Assembly (NCBI RefSeq): GCF_020099395.1
Contig: NZ_CP083590.1
Span: 4,526,001 to 4,590,000, forward strand
Source: Streptomyces mobaraensis
GTDB taxonomy: Bacteria; Actinomycetota; Actinomycetes; Streptomycetales; Streptomycetaceae
Reading direction: 5' to 3'
Length of the DNA: 64,000 nucleotides
This document shows positions 55,919-64,000 of the stretch, in pieces. Numbering within the stretch: the stretch's first letter is position 1; every line of letters begins with the position of its first letter. The notes beneath the pieces are model-generated. The model saw only the letters and a list, made by a program, of their open reading frames with translations, had not been told where the DNA came from and made no database searches. Both the position numbers and the translations under genes were made by a program.

Positions 55919-56839
55919 CTACTCGTCGACCAGCAGCCCGCGCCGCAGCCGCACGAGCGTCCGGGAGAGCAGCCGGGAGACGTGCATCTGCGAGATGCCC
56001 AGCTCCTCGCCGATCTCCGACTGGGTCATGTTCGCGACGAACCGCAACGACAGGATCTTGCGGTCGCGCGGGGCCAGTTCGGCGATCAGGGGCTTCAGCG
56101 ACTCGACGTACTCGACGCCTTCGAGGTCGTGGTCCTCGTAGCCGATCCGGGCCGAGAGGGTGCCCCCGTCGCTGTCGTCGTCCTCGGAGGGCGCGTCCAG
56201 CGAGCTCGCGGTGTACGCGTTGCTGGCGCCCATGCCCTCGACGACCTCGTCCTCCGAGATGCCCAGGTGCTGGGCGAGTTCGGCGACCGTGGGGGAGCGG
56301 TCGAGGCGCTGGGCGAGTTCGTCGCTGGCCTTGGCGAGGGTGAGCCGGAGCTCCTGGAGCCGGCGCGGGACGCGCACGGACCAGCTGGTGTCGCGGAAGA
56401 AGCGCTTGATCTCGCCGATGATCGTCGGCATCGCGAAGGTCGGGAACTCGACGCCGCGGCTGAGCTCGAAGCGGTCGATGGCCTTGATGAGGCCGATGGT
56501 GCCGACCTGGACGATGTCCTCCATCGGTTCGCTGCGGGTGCGGAACCGGGAGGCGGCGAACCTGACGAGGGCCAGGTTGAGTTCGACCAGGGTGTTGCGC
56601 ACGTAGGCGTACTCGTGCGTGCCTTCCTCGAGCGATTCGAGGCGGGCGAAGAGGGTTTTGGACAGGGCCCGCGCGTCGACCGGTTCCACCTCGTCGTACG
56701 GGGGGATCTCCGGAAGGGGCGGGAATGTCGACGAGGCGGTCTCCGCCGTCCCGTAGGGGACGGTGTCCTCGTCCTCGGAGTGCGGAAGGATTGCCTCCGG
56801 GGAGAGGGGGGAACGCGGTTCGTCGAGCCGGGGTGACAT
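55919..56839 (-). CDS. RNA polymerase sigma factor, SigB/SigF/SigG family
   Basis: A 306-residue group 3 sigma factor of the stress and sporulation type. After an acidic 60-residue start come region 2 (RTRSEPMEDIVQVGTIGLIKAIDRFELSRGVEFPTF split over sigma 2.1-2.4), region 3 (RVPRRLQELRLTLAKASDEL) and region 4 (MTQSEIGEELGISQMHVSRL). ATG 56839 has GGAGG five bases upstream; two earlier in-frame ATGs lack that site. The divergent STAS protein and the kinase-fold protein downstream of it form a partner-switching set. I recall the S. coelicolor counterpart as SigI (SCO3068); that rests on synteny. Confidence 0.92.
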   Translation of the reverse strand: MSPRLDEPRSPLSPEAILPHSEDEDTVPYGTAETASSTFPPLPEIPPYDEVEPVDARALSKTLFARLESLEEGTHEYAYVRNTLVELNLALVRFAASRFRTRSEPMEDIVQVGTIGLIKAIDRFELSRGVEFPTFAMPTIIGEIKRFFRDTSWSVRVPRRLQELRLTLAKASDELAQRLDRSPTVAELAQHLGISEDEVVEGMGASNAYTASSLDAPSEDDDSDGGTLSARIGYEDHDLEGVEYVESLKPLIAELAPRDRKILSLRFVANMTQSEIGEELGISQMHVSRLLSRTLVRLRRGLLVDE

Positions 56840-57091
56840 GGTCTCCTCCATCGTTCTCGGCATATGGCCGCCGGTGCCATGAGCTCGTGCTGCGGTTTGC
56901 GGCGCCTCCGGGCCGTCCGTGGTGGGTGATGTCTTCCTCTAGCCGTACCGGTCTTTACCTATGCTTGGCAAGTCTCGATTGTCCGTATTTGGTGCGGAAT
57001 GACGGTTGTTCGACTTTCCGCGGGCGTAGGGAACGCGTAGGGTTTCCGCTGTCCTGAGCGGGCAGGCAGGGCACGGGCACACCATGAAGGG

Positions 57092-57481
57092 ATGCGCGAT
57101 GGCATGCGGAGATACCAGGGAAAAGGTGTCGGAGTCGTGAGCGGGGCCCGGCTACGGGTGGAGGTCCGGCGGCACGGCGCGAGCGCGGTCGTGAAGCCGG
57201 AGGGTGAGCTCGATCACCATACGGCCGACCTCCTGCGCGAACCGCTGGAGAACTGCGCCGAGGAGGTCGGCGCGCGCATCGTCGTCGACTGCTCGGGGCT
57301 GGAGTTCTGCGACTCCACCGGACTCAACGTGCTTCTCGGGGCCCGGTTGAAGGCCGAGGCCGCGGGCGGCTCCGTCCATCTCGCGGCGATGCGGCCGGTG
57401 GTGGCCCGGGTGTTCGAGATCACGGGCGCCGGCGCGGTCTTCGCGGTGCACAGCAGTCTCGACGCGGCTCTCGCCGAGTGA
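57092..57481 (+). CDS. Anti-sigma factor antagonist (STAS domain)
   Basis: A 129-residue SpoIIAA/RsbV-like protein. The STAS core runs from about residue 20 (LRVEVRRHGASAVVKPEGEL) with the phosphorylatable serine in FCDSTGLNVLL near residue 73. It should bind and neutralise an anti-sigma kinase when unphosphorylated. ATG 57092 follows GAAGG; GTG 57137, 15 codons later, begins the conserved part and is a fair alternative. It is divergent from the sigma gene. Confidence 0.88.
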   Translation: MRDGMRRYQGKGVGVVSGARLRVEVRRHGASAVVKPEGELDHHTADLLREPLENCAEEVGARIVVDCSGLEFCDSTGLNVLLGARLKAEAAGGSVHLAAMRPVVARVFEITGAGAVFAVHSSLDAALAE

Positions 57482-57641
57482 CGGGCGGGCGACGGTGCGT
57501 TGTGCGGACCACCGGAACGGTGCCGTAGGTGTTCACCGCGTGCGTCCGGGCAGGAGCAGGCTGACCGCTTTGTACGCGAAGACGGTGCACGCGACGACAG
57601 AGTCTCTTTCTCAATCGGTGAATCGGTGAGGTGAAGCGCTG

Positions 57642-58148
57642 ATGAGCACCACCCGGCCGTACCCGCCGGCGCCGGGCGACCCCGGCCCGGAGGCGCACGG
57701 CTCAGCCGCGGCCGCGCCCGCCGAAGCGGGGCCCCCGGGCGGACCGGCCCGCCGGCTCCCCCTCGTCGGGGTCAGCGGCGCCGTCCCCCTGTCCCGTGAC
57801 TTCACCCGCCAGGCGCTCCGGGAGTGGGGCTGGCTGCCCGCGGCCAACGCCGATCACCGGGCCGCCGCCGAGGACGTCCTGCTGGTCGTCTCCGAGCTCG
57901 TCACCAACGCCTGCCTGCACGCGGGCGGCCCCGCCGAGCTGCTCGTCAGCCGCGGGACGAAGGTGCTGCGGCTGGAGGTCTCCGACCTCGGCAACGGCGA
58001 GCCGGTGCCCCGGACCCCCCACCGCGCGGGCCGCCCCGGCGGACACGGCATGTTCATCGTCCAGCGGCTGTGCCTGGACTGGGGTGTCGTCCGGAACGCG
58101 GACGGCGCCGGCAAGACGGTCTGGGCGGAACTGGCCGCCCCCTCGTAG
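57642..58148 (+). CDS. ATP-binding anti-sigma factor/serine kinase (RsbW-like)
   Basis: A 168-residue GHKL-fold protein. After a 40-residue Pro/Ala/Gly-rich start, the N box is SELVTNACLHA, the G1 box is DLGNGEP and the G2 box is GGHGMFIV. This is the expected fold of an anti-sigma factor that binds either the sigma factor or the STAS antagonist. GAGGTGAAG precedes ATG 57642. It lies 160 bases after the STAS gene on the same strand, completing a partner-switching module with the sigma factor. Confidence 0.88.
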   Translation: MSTTRPYPPAPGDPGPEAHGSAAAAPAEAGPPGGPARRLPLVGVSGAVPLSRDFTRQALREWGWLPAANADHRAAAEDVLLVVSELVTNACLHAGGPAELLVSRGTKVLRLEVSDLGNGEPVPRTPHRAGRPGGHGMFIVQRLCLDWGVVRNADGAGKTVWAELAAPS

Positions 58149-58731
58149 ACGGACGCTCGTACGGCGTGCCCTTTTCCCGCACGCCCCGACCCTGTCCCGT
58201 ACGGCCACGGCGCTCCGCCGGTGGCCGTTTTGGCGCGCCCGGGGTCGTGCGCGGGATCGCCGGATCCGCTGCGGACCGCCGCGACGGCCGGGGGCGGCCG
58301 GAGGGGCTGAGGGCCGACGAGAACCGCCGGAGGGCCGCCGAGGGGCACCGAGGGTCGGCCGAGGCCCGCGCGGGCCGGTGAGGGCGCTGAGAGGCGCTGA
58401 GAGGCGCCAAGGGGACGCTGAGCGGGCGCCGAGCGTTTGCGGCGCCGAATGAACGTGTGTGGCACCTGACGTCGACGACCCTGACGTCGACGACACCGAG
58501 GAGCGCCCGAACGGCGCTGAGAAGTGCCAAGCGGCGCTCGGGAAACGGCGCGCCCCCACCCACCGCCCCCTCCGCTCACGGTCCCCCGCAACCCCACCAC
58601 CCCCGCACGGAAGCCCCCGCCCGCGCCCGCCCGTCCCCGCACGCCCTCCCCGCGCAGACGAGTGCCCCCGGCGCATCATCGCGCCGGGGGCACTGTGGGG
58701 GAGGCGGCCGACGGCGCGCCTCAGGTGCGGG
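58149..58731. other. Long spacer between convergent genes
   Basis: No gene is supported in 583 bases. Positions 58380-58440 hold short repeats of gctgagaggcgc. At 58468-58495 the 12-base unit tgacgtcgacga occurs twice. The right end has the POT-gene terminator. Open frames across the stretch have biased composition from these repeats and no ribosome sites. Confidence 0.5.
58661..58694 (-). terminator. Terminator after the peptide transporter gene
   Basis: Perfect 14-base stem AGTGCCCCCGGCGC (58661-58674) with its complement (58681-58694), six-base loop ATCATC. Confidence 0.85.
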
Positions 58732-60264
58732 TCAGCGCACGTCGCCCATGAGGGCCTCGATCTTCTTGCGGGACGACCAGACCGCGACGCCCGCCAGGGC
58801 CGCGACCCCGGCCTCGCCGAGGATCACGCCGAAGCCGTTGAGGTCCACGCCCGCCGTCGCCATCAGGGTCATGACGCAGTCACCCGCGGTGACCGCGAGG
58901 AACCAGACACCCATCATCTGGCTGGCGTACTTCTTCGGCGCCATCTTCGTGGTCAGCGACAGACCCACGGGGGACAGGCAGAGTTCACCGAGGGTCTGCA
59001 GCATGTAGATGGTGATCAGCCACATGGGGCTGACGGTCGAGCCGCCCGTCGCCATCTTCATGGGGATGGCGAACAGCACGAAGGAGGCACCGGCCAGCAG
59101 CATCGCCGCGGAGAACTTCACCGTGGAGCTGGGCTCGCGCTTGCGGCGCGCCATGGACACCCACATCGCCGCGAAGATCGGGGCGAGGACCAGGACCCAC
59201 GCGGAGTTGACCGACTGGAACCAGGTGGACGGGAAGTGGAGGCCGAAGACGTTGTCCGTGGTCTTCTTCTCGGCGAAGGTCGACATCGTCGAACCGGCCT
59301 GGTCGAAGATGCCCCAGAACACGGCGGCGGCGACGAAGAACCAGATGTAGCCGCTGACCTTGGTCTGCTCCTCCGACGTCAGCTCCTTGTCCCGCTTGAT
59401 GCGGGCCAGAACGAAGATCGGGACGATCAGGCCGATGAGGGCGATCGGAACGAGGGCCCAGTTGATCGTGAAGTGACCGGTGCCGACCACGACGCCGTAG
59501 AAGATGCCGGCGATGACCAGCCAGATCAGGCCCTTGAGCAGCCAGGAGTTCCGCTCGGCCGCCGTCAGCGGCATCGGGACCTCGGCGCTCTTCGGGTCCA
59601 GCCAGCGGGTGCCGATGAGGAACGCCACCAGGCCGAGGCCCATGCCGATCGCGGCGAGGGTGAAGCCCAGGTGCCAGCTGACCTGCTGGCCGACGGTGCC
59701 GATGACCAGCGGCGCGCCGAGGCCACCCAGGTTGATGCCGATGTAGAAGAGCGTGAAGCCGCCGTCGCGACGCGGGTCCTTGGGGCCGTTGTAGAGGTGG
59801 CCGACCATCGTCGAGATGTTGGACTTCAGCAGACCCGAACCGATCGCCACCAGCGCCAGACCGGCGAAGAAGGTCGGCTTACCGGGCAGCGCGAGCAGCA
59901 GGTGACCGCACATGATCACGCTGGCCGCGATGGCCACCGTCTTGCGGGGGCCCCAGACGCGGTCGCCGAACCAGCCGCCGGGCATGGCCAGCAGGTACAC
60001 CATGGCCACGTACACCGAGTAGATGGCCAGCGACGTCGACTCCGGCATGGCCAGACCGCCGCCCTGGCTGCCGGACTTGGCGTCCGGGCCACCGGAGATC
60101 AGGTAGAGGACGAGAAGGGCGCGCATTCCGTAGTAGGAAAAGCGCTCCCACATCTCCGTCAGGAAGAGGGGGGCCAGGCCGAGGGGGTGGCCGAAGAGGG
60201 TCTTGCCGCCGGCGACGGGGGTGTTGTCCCGCGCGGTTGACTCCTTCGTCAGGCTGGACGCCAT
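58732..60264 (-). CDS. Proton-coupled oligopeptide transporter (POT/PTR family)
   Basis: A 510-residue, about 14-helix importer of di- and tripeptides. The E-x-x-E-R-type motif is in LTEMWERFSYYGMRALLVLY near residues 35-54. The PTR signature region includes GGWFGDRVWGPRKT and FTLFYIGINLGG, and a later helix has FWGIFDQAGSTM. ATG 60264 has AAGGA seven bases upstream. The long divergent spacer to the response regulator suggests its own promoter. Confidence 0.94.
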   Translation of the reverse strand: MASSLTKESTARDNTPVAGGKTLFGHPLGLAPLFLTEMWERFSYYGMRALLVLYLISGGPDAKSGSQGGGLAMPESTSLAIYSVYVAMVYLLAMPGGWFGDRVWGPRKTVAIAASVIMCGHLLLALPGKPTFFAGLALVAIGSGLLKSNISTMVGHLYNGPKDPRRDGGFTLFYIGINLGGLGAPLVIGTVGQQVSWHLGFTLAAIGMGLGLVAFLIGTRWLDPKSAEVPMPLTAAERNSWLLKGLIWLVIAGIFYGVVVGTGHFTINWALVPIALIGLIVPIFVLARIKRDKELTSEEQTKVSGYIWFFVAAAVFWGIFDQAGSTMSTFAEKKTTDNVFGLHFPSTWFQSVNSAWVLVLAPIFAAMWVSMARRKREPSSTVKFSAAMLLAGASFVLFAIPMKMATGGSTVSPMWLITIYMLQTLGELCLSPVGLSLTTKMAPKKYASQMMGVWFLAVTAGDCVMTLMATAGVDLNGFGVILGEAGVAALAGVAVWSSRKKIEALMGDVR

Positions 60265-60734
60265 GGTCGATCCTTGGGTTCCGAGGACGCGCGTGGAGCT
60301 GCTGCGCGCCCGTGTGGGGGTTGGCCGGCACCGGATCACGGCATCGCCCGCCCCCACGCCCTTGGGGTTCGCCTCCCCCTCGGGGGAGCCGGCAGAGCGG
60401 CCTTGATTCCGGGATCCACGCCCCCGCGCACCTTCGCACGGCGGACCCGGCCGACAGGTCGTTCACGTTTCACATAAGAGTGACGTATAAGTCCCGCGTA
60501 CGGAAGAGACCTCCGGCTAGCCACTGCCAAGCCGAAGGTCCCCCACGTTGGTACAGACTTCCGGTAACCATACGTCACACCCCGCCCGCATATGGAAGGA
60601 GTTGAGACATGGATCACAATGGTTGGCGGAACCATTCATCGGGGTTCCGATGTGTCATCCCCTCCGGCGTTCCGCGGGTCCCGGGTGCCCGGAGTGCGCT
60701 CTGACGTGCGCCCGAGCGGACTACCATCACGTGC
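60265..60734. other. Divergent spacer before the two-component genes
   Basis: No gene is supported in 470 bases. The stretch 60465-60630 is AT-richer than its surroundings (for example cacataagagtgacgtataag) and contains GTGACGTAT near 60480 and the inverse-like ATACGTCAC at 60570-60578, a possible distant operator pair. TACCAT at 60722-60727 is a candidate -10 box seven bases before the response-regulator start. Confidence 0.4.
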
Positions 60735-61415
<681 letters not shown>

Positions 61416-61451
61416 CCCCCGGCCGGAGGGGTAACGCCCCGGACCGCAGAT

Positions 61452-61522
61452 CAACGCCCGGACCACAGGGCAACGCCCGGACCACAGGGCAACGCCCGGA
61501 CCACAGGGCAACGCCCGGGCCG
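61452..61522 (+). repeat. 19-base tandem repeat between response regulator and kinase
   Basis: Three identical copies of caacgcccggaccacaggg at 61452-61470, 61471-61489 and 61490-61508, with degenerate partial copies on both sides. The 19-base period is not a multiple of three, so it is not a coding repeat. Confidence 0.92.
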
Positions 61523-61595
61523 GAGGAGCGACGCCCCGGACCCGGGGCAACCGGGGGGCAACCGAACAACGGAACAACGAGCCGGAGAACCGCCC

Positions 61596-62870
61596 GTGCG
61601 CCGCCGATTGATCAACTCCACGCTCGCCGTCGTCCTCGTCGTGATCGCGGTCTTCGGGATCTCGCTGGTCATCGTCGAGACCCGCACCATCGAGAGCAGC
61701 GCGCAGGAGAGCGTGCAGTCCGAGGCGGTGCGGCTGGTCAGCAGCGTCGAGGGGCGGCTGGCCGGCGGCGAACGGGTCGAGGCGGGCGTGCTCCAGCAGC
61801 AGATCGCCCAGGACCGGTACGCGCGGGTGGAGATCCCCGGCCGCAAGCCCATCGAGGTCGGCACCCGCCCCGAGGGCGGCCTGATCGTCTCGGAGCAGAC
61901 CGGGGAGCACGGCGAGCGGGTCCGGGTGGAGGAGTCCCGGTCGGCCGTCAGCAAAGAGGTCGGCCGGACGCTGCTGGTGATCCTCGCGGTGGCCCTGCTG
62001 GCCGTCGTCGCCGCGGTCTTCCTGGCCGTCCGGCAGGCCAACCGGCTCACCGCGCCCCTCACCGACCTGGCCGAGACCGCCGAACGGCTCGGCTCCGGCG
62101 ACCCCCGCCCCCGCCACCGCCGCTACGGCGTCCCCGAACTCGACCGCGTCGCCGACGTCCTCGACGGCAGCGCGGAACGCATCGCCCGGATGCTCACGGC
62201 GGAACGGCGGCTCGCCGCCGACGCCTCCCACCAGCTCCGCACCCCGCTGACCGCGCTGTCCATGCGGCTGGAGGAGATCACGCTCACCGACGACCCGGAC
62301 ACGGTCAAGGAGGAGGCGACGATCGCCCTCACCCAGGTCGAGCGGCTCACCGACGTCGTCCAGCGACTGCTGACCAACTCCCGCGACCCCAAGACCGGCT
62401 CGGCCGTCACCTTCGACCTCGACGAGGTCATCAAGCAGCAGCTGGAGGAGTGGCGGCCCGCCATCCGCGCCGGCGGCCGGGCCCTGGTCCGCTCCGGCAA
62501 GCAGGGGCTCCGGGCGGTGGGCACGCCCGGCGCGGTCTCCCAGGTCATCGCGACGCTGATCGAGAACTCCCTGACCCATGGCGACGGAGCCGTCGCCCTG
62601 CGCACCCGGGTCACCGGCAACCAGGCGGTGGTCGAGGTCTCCGACGAGGGCCCGGGCGTCCCGACGGACCTGGGCGCGCGGGTCTTCGAACGGACGGTCA
62701 GCGGCCGGAATTCGACGGGCCTGGGCCTGGCCGTCGCCCGGGACCTCGCGGAGGCGGACGGCGGACGGCTGGAACTGCTCCAGCAGCGCCCGCCGGTGTT
62801 CGCGCTGTTCCTGAGCATGGAGGCGGGGCCGGGGGGCCGGGAGCCGGAGCGGGAGGAGCGGGAGGACTGA
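61596..62870 (+). CDS. Sensor histidine kinase
   Basis: A 424-residue membrane kinase. Helices lie at residues about 7-28 and 126-148, enclosing an extracytoplasmic sensor of roughly 95 residues. A HAMP domain (about 148-200) leads to the H box AADASHQLRTPLTAL with the phospho-histidine near residue 211. The N box is LIENSLTHGDG, the G1 box is VSDEGPGVP and the G2 box is NSTGLGLAVARDLAEADGG. GTG 61596 has GGAG nine bases upstream. It partners the response regulator upstream. Confidence 0.93.
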   Translation: MRRRLINSTLAVVLVVIAVFGISLVIVETRTIESSAQESVQSEAVRLVSSVEGRLAGGERVEAGVLQQQIAQDRYARVEIPGRKPIEVGTRPEGGLIVSEQTGEHGERVRVEESRSAVSKEVGRTLLVILAVALLAVVAAVFLAVRQANRLTAPLTDLAETAERLGSGDPRPRHRRYGVPELDRVADVLDGSAERIARMLTAERRLAADASHQLRTPLTALSMRLEEITLTDDPDTVKEEATIALTQVERLTDVVQRLLTNSRDPKTGSAVTFDLDEVIKQQLEEWRPAIRAGGRALVRSGKQGLRAVGTPGAVSQVIATLIENSLTHGDGAVALRTRVTGNQAVVEVSDEGPGVPTDLGARVFERTVSGRNSTGLGLAVARDLAEADGGRLELLQQRPPVFALFLSMEAGPGGREPEREERED

Positions 62871-62876
62871 GCTTCG

Positions 62877-62940
62877 GCGGGCGCGGGCGCGGGCGTGGGC
62901 GCGGGCGTGGGCGGGCGTGGGCGCGGGCGTGAGGCGGGCG
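62877..62940 (+). repeat. G-rich hexamer tract (GGGCGY)n
   Basis: About ten runs of GGG separated by CGC or CGT on the plus strand, just after the histidine kinase gene. Four or more closely spaced G-tracts make a G-quadruplex possible. Confidence 0.8.
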
Positions 62941-62969
62941 CCGGCGCGGGCGTCAGGCAGGTGCCGGCG

Positions 62970-63527
62970 TCAGGAGCGCGTCGACGAAGCCCGGTGCCGC
63001 TGCCGCGGAATCTCCGGGCCCGACGAAGCCGCCGCCGAGGCGGCCGGAGCCTGCGCCAGAAACGATTCAGCCGCCTCGACGGTCGCCTGCGTCACCGGCA
63101 GCCGCTTGAACACCCACGTCCGGTACGACCAGAACCGGAAGACCGTGCCGATGCCCAGGCCCACCACGTTCTTGGCGATGTTGTCCGCCACCGTGGAAGT
63201 GAAGCCGAAGCCGTAGTGCGACAGCGCCAGGATCCCGTTCTCGATCACCAGGCCGACGCCGCTGAACAGCAGGAACAGCGTCAGCTCCCGGCTGCGGCGG
63301 CTCTTGTCGCAGTCGCGGTACGTCCAGTACCGGTTGCCGACGTAGTTCGCCGCGATGGCGAAGCAGGTGGCGATCACACCCGAGCGGACCACGGCCAGCC
63401 CCGAGTGCCGGCACATGTTGAAGATGACGGTGTTGACCACGAAGCCGACGGCGCCGATGGCGCCGAACTTGGCGATTTCGCGGACCAGCCGCTCCAGCCG
63501 GGAACGCACTGCGCGCCGATGACTCAT
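62970..63527 (-). CDS. GtrA family membrane protein
   Basis: A 185-residue protein with four hydrophobic segments at about 20-40 (FGAIGAVGFVVNTVIFNMC), 48-68, 84-104 and 115-135, the standard GtrA/DPMS-like layout. A Pro/Ala/Ser-rich soluble tail follows. The family flips or handles lipid-linked sugars for cell-wall polymers. The segment NRYWTYRDC and the late FRFWSYRTWVFK are typical. ATG 63527 has only a weak ribosome site. It is convergent with the kinase gene. Confidence 0.9.
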   Translation of the reverse strand: MSHRRAVRSRLERLVREIAKFGAIGAVGFVVNTVIFNMCRHSGLAVVRSGVIATCFAIAANYVGNRYWTYRDCDKSRRSRELTLFLLFSGVGLVIENGILALSHYGFGFTSTVADNIAKNVVGLGIGTVFRFWSYRTWVFKRLPVTQATVEAAESFLAQAPAASAAASSGPEIPRQRHRASSTRS

Positions 63528-63672
63528 GGTTTCGTCAGGCTCCGTGGGGAAGGCGGTCAGGGCGTGGGGCGACTCACCATGCTAGCGAGCGCTTCCGGGG
63601 TGCGGCCGGGGGCCGGGTGAATACCGGACGAACGCCCGCCGCCCCGCCCGCCACCGGCCGATGGCCGACGGA

Positions 63673-63690
63673 CTTGGATGATCGTCCAAG
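63673..63690. promoter_or_regulatory. Inverted repeat upstream of purK
   Basis: CTTGGA-TGATCG-TCCAAG is a perfect six-base inverted repeat with the inner TGATCG, 42 bases before the purK start. TACCCT at 63720-63725 is a candidate -10 box seven bases before GTG 63732, suggesting a leaderless mRNA. Confidence 0.4.
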
Positions 63691-63731
63691 CCGGGGGCCG
63701 GGCCGGTCGTGCGTACGGATACCCTGTTGGC

Positions 63732-64000
63732 GTGACGTTCCCGGTAGTCGGCATGGTCGGCGGCGGTCAGCTCGCCCGTATGACCCACGAGGCGGGCATC
63801 CCCCTCGGCATCAGATTCAAGCTGCTCAGTGACACTCCGCAGGACTCGGCGGCGCAGGTCGCGAACGAGGTGGTGGTGGGGGACTACCGCGACCTCGACA
63901 CCCTTCGTGCGTTCGCACAAGGCTGCGATGTGATCACCTTCGATCACGAGCACGTTCCGACCGAGCACCTACGGGCCCTGGAGGCGGACGGCATCCCCGT
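63732..64000 (+). CDS. purK: N5-carboxyaminoimidazole ribonucleotide synthase (3' partial)
   Basis: Start of the ATP-grasp purine-biosynthesis enzyme that carboxylates AIR. Only 89 codons are in the window. The beginning reads VVGMVGGGQLARMTHEAGIPLGI, the PurK N-terminal glycine loop, followed by DSAAQVANEVVVGDYRD and VITFDHEHVP, all typical of PurK. GTG 63732 has no ribosome site. Confidence 0.93.
   Translation, partial: MTFPVVGMVGGGQLARMTHEAGIPLGIRFKLLSDTPQDSAAQVANEVVVGDYRDLDTLRAFAQGCDVITFDHEHVPTEHLRALEADGIP

Noticed and set aside
58459..60240. Long plus-strand open frame through the convergent spacer and opposite the POT gene
   Set aside because: It is antisense to an unmistakable peptide transporter and composed of repeat-biased residues.

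Overview
The window is a high-GC Streptomyces chromosome segment. GC-rich codons, GTG starts, a tRNA-Leu(UAA) matching bldA, duplicated rpf genes, a c-di-AMP riboswitch and a gene order that agrees with my recollection of the S. coelicolor SCO3099 to SCO3060 region all point this way. The window opens inside a cytochrome P450 gene and ends inside purK.

Conserved core, left part (1-19380): P450; two secreted resuscitation-promoting-factor-like muralytic enzymes, the second behind a ydaO-type riboswitch; eno; divIC; a DUF501 gene; ppx. A four-gene accessory island (about 7983-11832) then interrupts the core. It holds a Nudix-fold protein with a ruined catalytic box, a small radical SAM protein and a PIMT-like methyltransferase in one operon, with a divergent XRE-TPR regulator that carries a TTA codon. 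The core resumes with ndh, cfa, a MacB/FtsX-type ABC exporter and bldA.

Accessory middle (19546-34059): a TetR-controlled, translationally coupled operon (FAH-family hydrolase, thiolase, acyl-CoA ligase, cyclase-family hydrolase); a TetR plus membrane protein pair; a second TTA-containing regulator; then a single-module KS-AT-DHlike-ACP polyketide synthase with a crotonyl-CoA carboxylase/reductase-like gene. Both TTA-containing regulators are cluster-situated and flank bldA, so both accessory clusters are probably under developmental control.

Conserved core, right part (34274-64000): Bax inhibitor-1-like protein; small hypotheticals; acetyl-CoA acetyltransferase; SGNH hydrolase; cystathionine beta-synthase; a MatB-like acyl-CoA synthetase; an RpiR regulator; a small secreted peptide; a type III PLP decarboxylase; the histidine-utilisation genes hutU, an M20 amidohydrolase, hutF and hutI; a lipase-like hydrolase; an Asp/Glu racemase; a sigma-B-like sigma factor with STAS and kinase partners; a POT peptide transporter; a two-component system; GtrA; and the start of purK.

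Non-coding structure is rich. A mosaic palindromic repeat occurs four times, once in frame inside the N-terminus of the M20 amidohydrolase. The hutF-hutI spacer encodes collagen-like Gly-X-Y triplets in frame with hutI. Other items are tandem repeats, perfect terminator hairpins and several palindromic operator candidates. All calls come from reading the sequence. Family and synteny statements are from memory and no database search was run.
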